The translations under genes were made by a program, and so were the position numbers. This document shows, piece by piece, positions 43,843 through 52,732 of a stretch of 64,000 bases of DNA (within the stretch, counting starts at the first letter, position 1; the number at the start of each line of letters is the position of its first letter). Origin of the DNA: Empedobacter stercoris (lineage in GTDB: Bacteria > Bacteroidota > Bacteroidia > Flavobacteriales > Weeksellaceae); assembly GCF_965137335.1 (NCBI RefSeq), contig NZ_CBCRZD010000013.1; one strand, written 5' to 3'. A model generated the notes under the pieces. It was given only the letters and a program-made list of their open reading frames with translations, was not told the origin of the DNA and did no database searches.

Positions 43843-45804
43843 ATGGCTTTAGATTCTATATTTGATCAAAATAGAAAATACGAGAAGAGGTTTTTACTAA
43901 GGTTATTAGAAAAAGCAAGAAAAGATTATCCAGATTCAATTTCTTTTATCGATGATTTAATCTCAAAACTTCAAAATAACTCAACTTATCGTTTAATTTT
44001 TCGAGAGGAACTTCAAAAAGCGTTCGGAAAAATTAATATCGTAAGCTATTTAGTAGACAGTGGAATTCATTTAGAAGATAATTTATTTTCTATTTTTCGT
44101 AAAAAAATTATGGATTCGCTTTTGCCAGATATCGAGGATAACAATGAATTGACTTCTGTTGTGAACGAAATTTTTTACAATTCAAAAAATCTACAAGCAA
44201 TTCGAATAATTCCTCGTGATCGATGGAAAAAACTTTTCGAAGTCTTGTATCAAGACGTTGAAATAGAAAATTTTAAAGGGAATACCAATAATATACAAAA
44301 CCAACTTTTACAAGCTATTTCTATTCTTACAGTTCGTATTACGGGAGGGTTTTCGGACAAAGAAATGATGCGTTATAGTAATGAAGTAAATTATTTGAAC
44401 AATCCATTCTCTAAACTTTCAATGCAAATTAGTAACATTATTGAAAGTCCACAAGCTGGATTTGATATGTTAGAAATTAAAGAAAGTATTTCCAAATGTA
44501 AACATTTGTTAAATGACATTTTAACTCAAAAAGATTACAAAGGAATCTCCTTGAAAGTAGCTTCAAAGATAAATCGTTTGCAACAACAATTGGCACGTTT
44601 GCAAATAATACTTAATAGTTTTAATGAGTTAAAGCTTCATGGTTTGATTTCTTTTTACAGTTTTGCTACTAAGAAATGGGTTGAGTTTTATGCGCCAAAG
44701 AATTTTATGAGCAATCAATTGAGTTCTACGGTATATTTGATTACGTTTTTAGTAACTTACCATAATGGAAAAACAGGCGAGAAGTATATCACGCAAACAG
44801 CCAAAGAATACAATAAAATGTTTTGGACGGCTTGTGGTGGAGGTTTAGTCGTTTCTTTTTTGTGTTTTATTAAAACAGGAATAGGGAATATACCTGACAC
44901 TTCACCGCTATTTAAAGCATTTTTCTTTAGTATAAATTACGCTGTTGGTTTTTGTACAATTTACCTTACTCATATGACACTGGCTACAAAGCAACCTTCT
45001 ATGACTGCTGCTCGACTTGCTCGTGCGCTCGTGCCAACATCAGGATCGGAGCTAAATGTCAAAGATTTTACAACCTTATTTGCACAATTGGTAAGAAGCC
45101 AAATGATTGCTTTTTTAGGAAATGTTGTAGCAGGTTTCGTAGTTTCATTGGGGATTTTTTATTTGTTGAATCAAATTTTAGGCTTCGAGGTAATTAAGTA
45201 TTCTAAGGCTTATCATTATTGGGAAGAAGTAGTGATAATGGATTGGCATATTTTCTATTTTGGAGCTATAGCAGGTGTTTTCTTGTTCCTTTCTGGATTA
45301 ATTTCAGGAATGACGATTAACAGTCAACGCTTTCATAATATTCCTGAACGTATTTACAATCATCCTATTCTAAAAAAATCATTCTCAGAACGTAGAAGAA
45401 GAAGAATTTCGAATTGGTTTGAGAAAAATTTGGGTGGAGTTGTCGGAAATGTAGCTTTTGGTTTTATGATGGGATGTGCTTTTTTGATAGGTGATTTCAC
45501 TGGACAACCATTCGATATTCGACACATTACTTTCGTATCAGGTAATTTTGCTATTGGTATTGGAGGAATGGGATATCATTTTGATATAGGTCCTATGATT
45601 ATTGGTTTTATAGCGATTTTTATGGTTGGTTGGAGTAATTTCTTAGTCAGTTTTATTTTATCTTTATTGATGGCCATGAGATCTAATAACATACCTTTTT
45701 ATAAGATCTTTATGATGATAGCACATACATTAAAAGCTTTTTTCAGTAATCCTTTACCATTTTTTGTTCCACCTCTTTGGACAAAAAGAAAAGAAGAAGC
45801 ATAA
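43843..45804 (+). CDS. SpecificRecomb (Gcr-like) family membrane protein
   Basis: This 653-residue protein belongs to the family annotated as site-specific recombinase after gonococcal Gcr. The first 320 or so residues are soluble and helical. The rest has about eight membrane segments (ACGGGLVVSFLCFIKTGI, AFFFSINYAVGFCTIYLTHM, FLGNVVAGFVVSLGIFYLLN, FGAIAGVFLFLSGLISGMT, GMGYHFDIGPMIIGFIAIFM). I see no catalytic motif of a tyrosine or serine recombinase. An integral membrane role is more plausible than DNA recombination. It heads a tight run with the dCMP deaminase, S41 and xerD genes. Confidence 0.8.
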   Translation: MALDSIFDQNRKYEKRFLLRLLEKARKDYPDSISFIDDLISKLQNNSTYRLIFREELQKAFGKINIVSYLVDSGIHLEDNLFSIFRKKIMDSLLPDIEDNNELTSVVNEIFYNSKNLQAIRIIPRDRWKKLFEVLYQDVEIENFKGNTNNIQNQLLQAISILTVRITGGFSDKEMMRYSNEVNYLNNPFSKLSMQISNIIESPQAGFDMLEIKESISKCKHLLNDILTQKDYKGISLKVASKINRLQQQLARLQIILNSFNELKLHGLISFYSFATKKWVEFYAPKNFMSNQLSSTVYLITFLVTYHNGKTGEKYITQTAKEYNKMFWTACGGGLVVSFLCFIKTGIGNIPDTSPLFKAFFFSINYAVGFCTIYLTHMTLATKQPSMTAARLARALVPTSGSELNVKDFTTLFAQLVRSQMIAFLGNVVAGFVVSLGIFYLLNQILGFEVIKYSKAYHYWEEVVIMDWHIFYFGAIAGVFLFLSGLISGMTINSQRFHNIPERIYNHPILKKSFSERRRRRISNWFEKNLGGVVGNVAFGFMMGCAFLIGDFTGQPFDIRHITFVSGNFAIGIGGMGYHFDIGPMIIGFIAIFMVGWSNFLVSFILSLLMAMRSNNIPFYKIFMMIAHTLKAFFSNPLPFFVPPLWTKRKEEA

Positions 45805-45811
45805 GTTGAAA

Positions 45812-46255
45812 ATGGAAACAAATTTAGACAAACAATTACGATACGATAAAGCTTATCTTAAAATGGCTTTTGAGTGGGCAAATTTATCCTATTGCGAACG
45901 CAAAAAAGTTGGTGCAATTATTGTTAAAAATCGAATGATTATTTCTGATGGTTATAATGGTACACCAAGTGGATTCGAGAACAAATGTGAAGACGAAGCA
46001 GGAAACACCAAATGGCATGTTCTGCATGCTGAAGCAAATGCAATTCTGAAATGTGCAACGTCAACTCAATCTGCTGAAGGAGCAACTTTGTACATTACTC
46101 TTTCGCCTTGTACAGATTGCAGCAAATTGATTTTACAGGCGGGTATAAAGCGTATTGTCTACATTCAACAATATAAAGACCTTTCAGGGTTAGATTTTTT
46201 AGAAAAAGCAGGAATAACAATTCAACAGATTACAGAAGAAGAATTATACAAGTAA
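45812..46255 (+). CDS. dCMP deaminase family protein (ComEB-like)
   Basis: This 147-residue zinc deaminase shows the zinc motif HAEANAILK and the second half PCTDCSKLI. The RYDKAYLKMAFEWANLSYCE opening and GYNGTPSGFENKCED loop are typical of dCMP deaminases. It would turn dCMP into dUMP, the substrate of ThyA (12.2 kb). The open frame extends 16 codons upstream inside the previous gene; the ATG at 45812, 7 bases after that gene's stop, is preferred. The next gene begins at the base right after its stop codon. Confidence 0.9.
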   Translation: METNLDKQLRYDKAYLKMAFEWANLSYCERKKVGAIIVKNRMIISDGYNGTPSGFENKCEDEAGNTKWHVLHAEANAILKCATSTQSAEGATLYITLSPCTDCSKLILQAGIKRIVYIQQYKDLSGLDFLEKAGITIQQITEEELYK

Positions 46256-47839
46256 ATGAGAAGTTTTTTCAAAGTTATTAATGTCGTATTAATCGTACTG
46301 ATTATTTTCTTGATCGGATTTATGGTTGGGAAAAAATACGACTTTGCGTTCGATGAAAACAAGGATATTGTAGGTTTGCAATATTCGGATAATGAACAGA
46401 AAATTCGTCGATTAGTTTCTTTGATAGACAACGAATATGTAAACGATGTTAATTCGGATAGTTTAGTGGATGATGCAATCAACTACATGGTTGGTAAATT
46501 AGATCCTCACAGCAAATATATAGACAAAGCTTCTGTACAAAAGGCTGAAGAACAATTGAAAGGTGAATTTGTAGGGATTGGTGTGCAATTTCGAATGTTG
46601 AATGATACAATTGTAATCGAACGAACTTTACCTGGAACTTCAAATTTTGGAAAACTTCAATTTGGGGATCAATTAATAGCTGCAGACAATCAGTCGTTAA
46701 TCGGCAAAGATAACAAAACGATAGAAAATCTATTGAAAGGTAAAAAAGGGACTGAGGTTAAACTTTCTGTGATTAGAGAGGAGAAACCTCTTACAATTTC
46801 GATAAAACGGACAATTGTTCCGTTGCCAACTGTTACAGGAAAACATATGTTGACAAACGAAATTGGGTATCTAAAATTAACCCGTTTTTCTGAAAATTCG
46901 GCTAAAGAAGTTCATCAAGGTTTAAATGATTTGTTAGATCAAGGGATGCAAACCTTGGTATTCGATTTACGAGGTAATCCTGGTGGTTTGATGCATATTG
47001 CAGAAGAAATAGCGGATGAGTTTCTGACTAAAAATGAATTGATTGTTTATACACAAGACAAACAAAAACGAAAAAAATACATTTACGCAACCAATAAAGG
47101 TCTTTTTGAAGAAGGTAAAATTTATGTCTTAATGGATGAAAATTCGGCTTCTTCGAGTGAGATTGTTGCAGGAGCTTTACAAGATTATGGAAGAGGAATT
47201 ATTGTGGGGCGTCGCTCTTTTGGTAAAGGTTTGGTGCAGCGCGAAATTAATTTAGGTGATGACACAAAAGTTCGGTTAACGGTTGCTAATTATTACACAC
47301 CTTCGGGACGATCTATCCAAAAACCATTCGATAAGAAAACAGCAAAATACAGCGATGACTTATACAAACGATTGAAGTCAGGAGAGCTGTACAATAAAGA
47401 TTCAATCAAAATCAATAAAGAGTTAGAGTTTACAGCGCCATCTGGTAAAAAAGTGTATGGTGGCGGTGGAATTATACCTGACGAATTTGTTGCTTTAGAT
47501 ACAAATTCTGTATCAAATTGGCTGTATTATAACCAAGACTCCAATTATTTTAATGATTTTTTATTTAAAAAAATCTATTCAATTCGCGATTTCTTTATGT
47601 TTCATAACGAGGCGATTTTTCTAAAATATTTTAGTGCCGGAATGTATAGAAATGAGTTTTTAGGTGTTTTAGGAATTCCTTCTAATGAGTTCAATCCTGT
47701 GTTTTCAACAACTGTTGATAACTATATGAAAGCAACAATCGCAGGTAGTTTATATGGTTCGCGTTCATTTTATCAAGTTTGGATGCCCGAAGATGAAATG
47801 ATAAAGCGTATTTTTGAACTTGAAAAAATAACGAAGTAA
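46256..47839 (+). CDS. S41 family C-terminal processing peptidase
   Basis: This is a 527-residue membrane-anchored serine protease. The N-terminal segment (INVVLIVLIIFLIGFMVG) anchors it in the inner membrane. A PDZ domain (about 85-180: EFVGIGVQFRMLNDTIVIER) selects substrates. The protease core has the catalytic serine in DENSASSSEIVAGAL and the lysine in RRSFGKGLVQ. The C-terminal 140 residues are family-specific. It probably trims or degrades periplasmic proteins. Stop and start with both neighbours are directly adjacent (TAAATG), which implies translational coupling. Confidence 0.92.
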   Translation: MRSFFKVINVVLIVLIIFLIGFMVGKKYDFAFDENKDIVGLQYSDNEQKIRRLVSLIDNEYVNDVNSDSLVDDAINYMVGKLDPHSKYIDKASVQKAEEQLKGEFVGIGVQFRMLNDTIVIERTLPGTSNFGKLQFGDQLIAADNQSLIGKDNKTIENLLKGKKGTEVKLSVIREEKPLTISIKRTIVPLPTVTGKHMLTNEIGYLKLTRFSENSAKEVHQGLNDLLDQGMQTLVFDLRGNPGGLMHIAEEIADEFLTKNELIVYTQDKQKRKKYIYATNKGLFEEGKIYVLMDENSASSSEIVAGALQDYGRGIIVGRRSFGKGLVQREINLGDDTKVRLTVANYYTPSGRSIQKPFDKKTAKYSDDLYKRLKSGELYNKDSIKINKELEFTAPSGKKVYGGGGIIPDEFVALDTNSVSNWLYYNQDSNYFNDFLFKKIYSIRDFFMFHNEAIFLKYFSAGMYRNEFLGVLGIPSNEFNPVFSTTVDNYMKATIAGSLYGSRSFYQVWMPEDEMIKRIFELEKITK

Positions 47840-48727
47840 ATGCTGTGGAAAGATGCTTTGTATGACTATCAAATGTATCTGAAATTAGAAAAAAGAGTTT
47901 CTGACAATACGATTGAAGGTTATCTACGCGATATTCAAAAATTAATTAATTATTCGGATAAACAACCATTAGATTATTCACAAGATGATTTGAGGGATTT
48001 TGTGCACGATTTTGCCTCGAGCGATTATAGCGTTCGTTCGCAAGCACGTGTAATATCTGGCCTGAAAAGTTTCTTTGGTTACTTACAACTCGAAGATTTT
48101 AGAGAAGATAATCCAACTTCTTTACTCGAAACACCAAAAATAGGAATGAAACTTCCTGATGTACTATCAGAAAAAGAAATTGATAAAATGATCGAAGTAA
48201 TTGATTTATCAAAACCAGAAGGACAGCGAAATCGTGCTATTATAGAAGTGCTATATGGTTGTGGTTTACGTGTTTCGGAATTGATTAATCTTAAAATTTC
48301 TGATATTTTTTTCGACGATGGTTTTATTCGTGTCATAGGAAAAGGAAACAAACAAAGACTTGTTCCGATAAGCGATTATACGATAAAATATATTAACTTG
48401 TACAAGGATAGTATTCGTATTCATATTCCTATTCAAGTTGGATACGAAGATTTTTTATTCCTAAATAGACGAGGGAAAAATCTAACACGTGTCATGATTT
48501 TTACAATTGTAAAAGAGTTGTCGATAATTGCTGGAGTTAAAAAGACAATTAGTCCACATACATTTCGTCATTCTTTTGCCACTCATTTATTAAAAAATGG
48601 AGCAGATCTTCGTGCAATTCAGCTGATGTTAGGACATGAAAGTATTACGACGACAGAAATTTATACGCATGTTGATCAAGAATTTATTCGAGATGCGATT
48701 ATCAAATTTCACCCAAGAAATAAATAA
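47840..48727 (+). CDS. xerD: Tyrosine recombinase XerD
   Basis: This 295-residue tyrosine recombinase resolves chromosome dimers at dif, with FtsK. The N-terminal core-binding domain spans about 1-95. The catalytic set is visible: Arg in YGCGLRVSELINL, Lys in GKGNKQRLVPI, HxxR in SPHTFRHSFATHLL, His in MLGHESITTTEIY and the nucleophile Tyr in that last run. It lies in a housekeeping operon, and no integrase features (att sites, phage genes) are nearby, so a Xer role is preferred over mobile-element integration. Confidence 0.93.
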   Translation: MLWKDALYDYQMYLKLEKRVSDNTIEGYLRDIQKLINYSDKQPLDYSQDDLRDFVHDFASSDYSVRSQARVISGLKSFFGYLQLEDFREDNPTSLLETPKIGMKLPDVLSEKEIDKMIEVIDLSKPEGQRNRAIIEVLYGCGLRVSELINLKISDIFFDDGFIRVIGKGNKQRLVPISDYTIKYINLYKDSIRIHIPIQVGYEDFLFLNRRGKNLTRVMIFTIVKELSIIAGVKKTISPHTFRHSFATHLLKNGADLRAIQLMLGHESITTTEIYTHVDQEFIRDAIIKFHPRNK

Positions 48728-48744
48728 CCATCAACCTAAATAAG

Positions 48745-49260
48745 ATGATAAAATCATTCAAATTTTGTCCTAACTGTGGACATGCAATCAATCACTTTGA
48801 TTTTAGAAAAATGACATGCAACAACTGCGATTTAGTTTATTATCAAAACGTAGCTGCGGCTGTGGCAGTTATTCTAATAAGAGAAGATAAGATTTTGTTT
48901 ACCGTTCGTAATAAAGAGCCAAAGAAAGGAATGTTAGATTTGGCAGGAGGGTTTACAGATCCTGATGAATCGGCAGAAAGAACATGCCAGCGCGAGATAG
49001 AGGAGGAGTTAGGAATTACAATTCCAATCGAAAAATTCAACTATTTTATTTCGCAACCCAATGATTACGAATACAAGGGAATCCCTTATAAGACCTGTGA
49101 TTTAGCTTTTATTGCTGATTTTCCTGACGAAGATATTATTCTTGAAAAAGAAGAAATTGTAGCTGTAAAATGGATTGCTATTAAGGATATTAATTTAAAT
49201 GATATCGGTTTTGATTCATTACGAAAAGTAGTTGAAACGTATATAAATTCTTTGAAATAA
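48745..49260 (+). CDS. Nudix hydrolase with N-terminal zinc ribbon
   Basis: This 171-residue protein combines a four-Cys zinc ribbon (FCPNCGHAINHF, CNNCDLVYYQN, residues 7-36) with a Nudix domain. The Nudix box is GGFTDPDESAERTCQREIEE followed by ELGI. This NADH-pyrophosphatase-like zinc ribbon pairing suggests hydrolysis of a nucleoside diphosphate derivative, but the SQPWPFPxS signature of NudC is not present (FISQPNDYEYKGIPY). Substrate unknown. It follows xerD by 17 bases and may share its transcript. Confidence 0.88.
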   Translation: MIKSFKFCPNCGHAINHFDFRKMTCNNCDLVYYQNVAAAVAVILIREDKILFTVRNKEPKKGMLDLAGGFTDPDESAERTCQREIEEELGITIPIEKFNYFISQPNDYEYKGIPYKTCDLAFIADFPDEDIILEKEEIVAVKWIAIKDINLNDIGFDSLRKVVETYINSLK

Positions 49261-49327
49261 CTAACATAATGTGATATTGAAACATTTAAAAATAACATTT
49301 CAACTTCACATCTTAAAAAAATAAACA

Positions 49328-49852
49328 ATGAAAAAAATACTTTTATTAAGTGCTATTTTCCTAACAATAGTTTCATGTAGTACGCAAAATGTAGCGGTTG
49401 ATTATGATCGAAATTTTAACTTTGAACAGAACAAGACCTATACGTTTTCTCAATCAGTGGATTTAGGTTTAAATGATTTAGATTCTGCTCGATTATTTTC
49501 TTCAATCGAAAAAGGAATGTTGTATAGAGGTTTTCAGAAAACCAATGAAGGGAATTTAATGGTTGATATTAAACCAGAAGAATTTGTTTCGACACAACAA
49601 AATTCTAATGTAGGTATCGGTATGGGAACAGGTGGTTACGGTTTTGGTGGAGGAGTTTCTGTCGGGATTCCGATTACCTCACAAAAGTTAAATCAAAACT
49701 TTATGATTTCGATGACTAATGCTGGTCGATTGGTGTGGGAAGGAACACTTAAAATTCAAATGCCTTTAAAGGCTTCTCCAGAAACGCGTGCAGCAAATAT
49801 ACATAAAGGGGTTAATAAGTTATTACAAAAGTTTCCACCGAAAAAGAAATAA
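49328..49852 (+). CDS. DUF4136 family lipoprotein
   Basis: This 174-residue protein has a lipobox (LTIVSCSTQ, Cys17) and the DUF4136 pattern: VAVDYDRNFNFEQNKTYTFS near the start, ARLFSSIEKGMLYRGFQKT, then a glycine-rich stretch (GIGMGTGGYGFGGGVSVGIP) and a beta-rich end (AGRLVWEGTLKIQ). It is likely attached to the outer membrane, facing the periplasm. Function unknown. Its stop codon overlaps the start of a terminator stem. Confidence 0.8.
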   Translation: MKKILLLSAIFLTIVSCSTQNVAVDYDRNFNFEQNKTYTFSQSVDLGLNDLDSARLFSSIEKGMLYRGFQKTNEGNLMVDIKPEEFVSTQQNSNVGIGMGTGGYGFGGGVSVGIPITSQKLNQNFMISMTNAGRLVWEGTLKIQMPLKASPETRAANIHKGVNKLLQKFPPKKK

Positions 49853-49890
49853 AGAGACTGTATCACAATTTGAGAAAACAGTCTCTTTTG
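49851..49890 (+). terminator. Terminator after the DUF4136 gene
   Basis: AAGAGACTGT pairs with ACAGTCTCTT across a 16-base loop, followed by T. The stem includes the last bases of the stop codon. The gap to 50008 shows nothing else. Confidence 0.8.
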
Positions 49891-50008
49891 TGTTTTTTCT
49901 TAGACTCCAATCTGAGAAAAGTTTTAAATAGAAGATTTTTACCTAACATCATTAAGTTGTGAGACTTCTTCTTTTAAATGATTTAATTCAAGGATCGAAT
50001 TATCAATA

Positions 50009-50659
50009 TCATTTTAGCTTAACTTTTACTTCTTCTCCGTCAGATTTAACTTCTACAAATAACTCAATAAATTCGCTACTATTTTTATAATATTCATAAG
50101 GTTTATAATAATCTGTTCTACCTCCATATCCGTTATATGCACTTCCAGTATATTGATTTCCTGAAAAAGTTGTAGTATAATTTAAAGTTCCATATAAATA
50201 ATACTTACCAGGTTTCATATTCGGAAATGTAAATTCTCCACTACTATTGGTAATAGCCTCTATTCTATATCTGTAAGCAGCAGGTTCCATATAAACAAAT
50301 CTATTTTTTTTTGGATTATGTTTAGCTTTATCTTTCCATAAGGTATAGTAATCATTAAAATAAGGTGTTACAGGAAATAAGATTACTTTGATTTTATTTG
50401 CATATATTTTATTTCCTGTTTTAAGACCAAAATGAGAATTAGATCGTGCTCTTGTAAATGCAACTCCAGTAATTTTTCCATTACCAATTGCGAGCATATT
50501 TTTAGCGGCAATAGAATCAAATTTTGTTTTGGGTTGAGTAATAATCTCAGTTTGCTTTTTTAATTGAGCATCCTTTACAGATTTTTCGGGTTCAACATAT
50601 TGAGCATTAATAAAAAAACTAAGGTGTAGAAAAGCTCCAATTAATAAAGTGTTTTTCAT
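50009..50659 (-). CDS. Secreted hypothetical protein with carboxypeptidase-regulatory-like fold
   Basis: The 216-residue protein (from the ATG at 50657-50659) has a signal peptide ending FFINAQ. The mature part contains a beta-sandwich resembling carboxypeptidase regulatory-like domains (ITNSSGEFTFPNMKPGKYYL, about 137-156). A Tyr/Gly-rich segment (SAYNGYGGRTDYYKPYEYY) and a C-terminal strand pair (ELFVEVKSDGEEVKVKL) follow. Specific function is not recognisable. A single gene with weak AT-rich flanks. Confidence 0.65.
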   Translation of the reverse strand: MKNTLLIGAFLHLSFFINAQYVEPEKSVKDAQLKKQTEIITQPKTKFDSIAAKNMLAIGNGKITGVAFTRARSNSHFGLKTGNKIYANKIKVILFPVTPYFNDYYTLWKDKAKHNPKKNRFVYMEPAAYRYRIEAITNSSGEFTFPNMKPGKYYLYGTLNYTTTFSGNQYTGSAYNGYGGRTDYYKPYEYYKNSSEFIELFVEVKSDGEEVKVKLK

Positions 50660-50774
50660 AATCATTATGATTTTTAATTAATTTTAAAAATACTATAATT
50701 TTTTTAATTTCGTTATATGTTTATGTAAAACTGATTAACTTATACTAATTCGTGATTAATAGAGATTTTTTTAT

Positions 50775-51248
50775 TTATAAATTGAAAATCAATTCGTTTT
50801 CCTCTGATTGTTGAAGTTTAGATTGTTGTAATAGTTTCAATGTTTCAGGTTGATTCGCATTAGCTTTAGCAGCAATTTTATCCAATTTTAATTCATTTTT
50901 TGCGTAATCTACAATAGCATTTAGCACTTCTGTTCCATAACCTTTGTTTTGAAATTTACGTTTCAAACGAATGTTAATAACAGGACCATATTTAGTTTGG
51001 CGTAAACCGCCCCATCCAACAAATCGCCCGCTCTTTTTTTCATGCACACCCCAAAGACCAAAACCATGCTCTTGGTAATGTTTTTCCATGCTTTCTATAA
51101 AAAACTTTGCTTCCTCTTCAGATTTATAAGGTTTTTCATTAACGATTTTCATCAATTCTTTGTCCGAATTTAATTGAAATAATTCGAACGCATCAATTTC
51201 GAAGAACTCTCGTAATACCAAACTTTTTGTTTCGCAAATAACTTTCAT
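50775..51248 (-). CDS. GNAT family N-acetyltransferase (RimJ/RimL-like)
   Basis: This 157-residue acetyltransferase belongs to the group that modifies protein N-termini or small amines. It has the opening TKSLVLREFFEIDAFELFQL, the KSGRFVGWGGLRQ strand and motif A for acetyl-CoA in RLKRKFQNKGYGTEVLNAIV (R/Q-x-x-G-x-G/A as KFQNKGYGTE). The C-terminal AKANANQPETLKLLQQSKLQ is typical. Substrate unknown. Confidence 0.88.
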   Translation of the reverse strand: MKVICETKSLVLREFFEIDAFELFQLNSDKELMKIVNEKPYKSEEEAKFFIESMEKHYQEHGFGLWGVHEKKSGRFVGWGGLRQTKYGPVINIRLKRKFQNKGYGTEVLNAIVDYAKNELKLDKIAAKANANQPETLKLLQQSKLQQSEENELIFNL

Positions 51249-51291
51249 TAAAACGTTTTAGTTGATGCAAAGTTAATTCGATTTAGAGAAT

Positions 51292-51323
51292 AAAAAAAGT
51301 CTTACCAATTCAGATAAGACTTT
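51292..51323 (-). terminator. Terminator after the coiled-coil lipoprotein gene
   Basis: AAAGTCTTA pairs with TAAGACTTT around a ten-base loop. A seven-base T run follows on the minus strand. Confidence 0.88.
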
Positions 51324-51328
51324 TATAG

Positions 51329-51844
51329 TTACTTTTTATTCGGTGTTTTAGTTTTTGGAGGTGTAGCTGTTGCTTCCGAAACTTTTTGGTTAATCTCCAG
51401 TGTCAAGATTTGTCTTTTTAGATTGAAAATTTCTGTATCTTTTTGATCAATCTTAGCTTCTAAATCGTTTACTTTTTGCGTTAATTCGGCAACTTGCTTT
51501 TCTTTTTCGTTTAATTGCGCATAGAAAAGTTTAGATTTTTCTCCAGTACTATTTAAAGCTGAATACAATTCTTGCAAATTCGTATCGTGTTCTTTTTGAG
51601 CAATTCTAATCATAGATTGCGCATTCGATAAAGCGGTATCTTTGATGTGCAACTCACTCTTCGTTTTAGCTAAATCTTTTTCAAGAGTTTCTATTTTAAG
51701 ATTTGCTAATTTCAACTCTTTCGATGTATTCGACTGATCGTCTAAAGCTTTGTAGTAATTAATTTCTAATTCTTGGTGTTGTTTTTGAGGTACGCAACTT
51801 GTAATTGCGAAAAGGGTAAAACAACAAAGTACAATTTTTTTCAT
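51329..51844 (-). CDS. Lipoprotein with long coiled coil
   Basis: This 171-residue protein has a lipobox (FAITSCVPQ, Cys17), then almost 130 residues of heptad-like charged helix (about residues 22-150), ending in a short Pro/Thr/Lys tail (PPKTKTPNKK). It is likely anchored to a membrane and rod-shaped or oligomeric. No family recognised. The xth gene ends 10 bases upstream on the same strand, so the two are probably cotranscribed. Confidence 0.75.
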   Translation of the reverse strand: MKKIVLCCFTLFAITSCVPQKQHQELEINYYKALDDQSNTSKELKLANLKIETLEKDLAKTKSELHIKDTALSNAQSMIRIAQKEHDTNLQELYSALNSTGEKSKLFYAQLNEKEKQVAELTQKVNDLEAKIDQKDTEIFNLKRQILTLEINQKVSEATATPPKTKTPNKK

Positions 51845-51854
51845 TTCTATAATC

Positions 51855-52619
51855 TTAAACGTCTAACTCTAATAAAACAGGACAATGATCCGAGTGCTTT
51901 GCATCTGGTAGAATTGTAGCACGCGTCATTTTTTCTTCTAAAGTAGTACTTACCATATTGTAATCTATTCTCCAACCTTTATTATTGTTGCGAGAATTTG
52001 CTCGATAAGACCACCATGAATAATGATGAGGTTCTTTTACAAAATATCGGAAAGAATCAATCATGTTACACTCATCAATAAAAGCTGACATCCATTCTCT
52101 TTCGATGGGTAAAAATCCCGAAACTTTTGCGTTACGAACAGGATCATGAATATCAATTGCTTCGTGACAGATGTTGTAATCACCACAAATTACTAAATTA
52201 GGATGTGATATTTTAAGCTCTTTGATGTAATCCTTAAAATCATCACAAAACTGTAATTTAAAATCTAATCGATCAATATTAGTTCCACTTGGTAAATATA
52301 AACTAATGACGGAAACATTGTCAAAGTCAAGCCTCAAAACACGTCCTTCTCTGTCAATATAATCTATTCCAGTTCCGATTTGTACGTGATTAGGTTTTAT
52401 TTTAGAAAAAATTGCGACACCGCTATATCCTTTTTTCTCTGCAGCATGCCAATAAATATGGTAGCCCAAATCCTCGAAGGGTTTTGTGTCTACTTGTTCT
52501 TGCATCGCTTTTGTTTCTTGAATACAAAAAACATCTGGTTGTGCGGCTTCTAACCAATCAACCAAACCTTTGGTTATCGCAGCGCGAATTCCATTTACAT
52601 TGTAACTGATGATTTTCAT
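51855..52619 (-). CDS. xth: Exodeoxyribonuclease III / AP endonuclease
   Basis: This 254-residue Mg2+-dependent nuclease cuts at abasic sites and removes 3' blocks in base-excision repair. Motifs are SYNVNGIRAAI at the start, DVFCIQETKA with the metal ligand Glu, GVAIFSK, the catalytic CGDYNICHEAIDIHDP and the end motif HSDHCPVLLEL. The length and the SWWSYRANSRNNNKGWRIDY run fit the ExoA/ExoIII branch. Followed 10 bases later by the coiled-coil lipoprotein gene. Confidence 0.95.
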   Translation of the reverse strand: MKIISYNVNGIRAAITKGLVDWLEAAQPDVFCIQETKAMQEQVDTKPFEDLGYHIYWHAAEKKGYSGVAIFSKIKPNHVQIGTGIDYIDREGRVLRLDFDNVSVISLYLPSGTNIDRLDFKLQFCDDFKDYIKELKISHPNLVICGDYNICHEAIDIHDPVRNAKVSGFLPIEREWMSAFIDECNMIDSFRYFVKEPHHYSWWSYRANSRNNNKGWRIDYNMVSTTLEEKMTRATILPDAKHSDHCPVLLELDV

Positions 52620-52732
52620 AGAAAGCGAAATTAATAAATATTTATGACGGATTGATTTAGAATGATAAATAAAGTGAATATTTTTTGTAACTTTTTAGAA
52701 ATTAATACGTCTTAATAATAAAAAGCATCAAT

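Noticed and set aside
47840..48727. XerD as an integrase of a prophage or genomic island
   Set aside because: The gene sits in a tightly packed housekeeping operon with no att repeats, tRNA or phage genes nearby.
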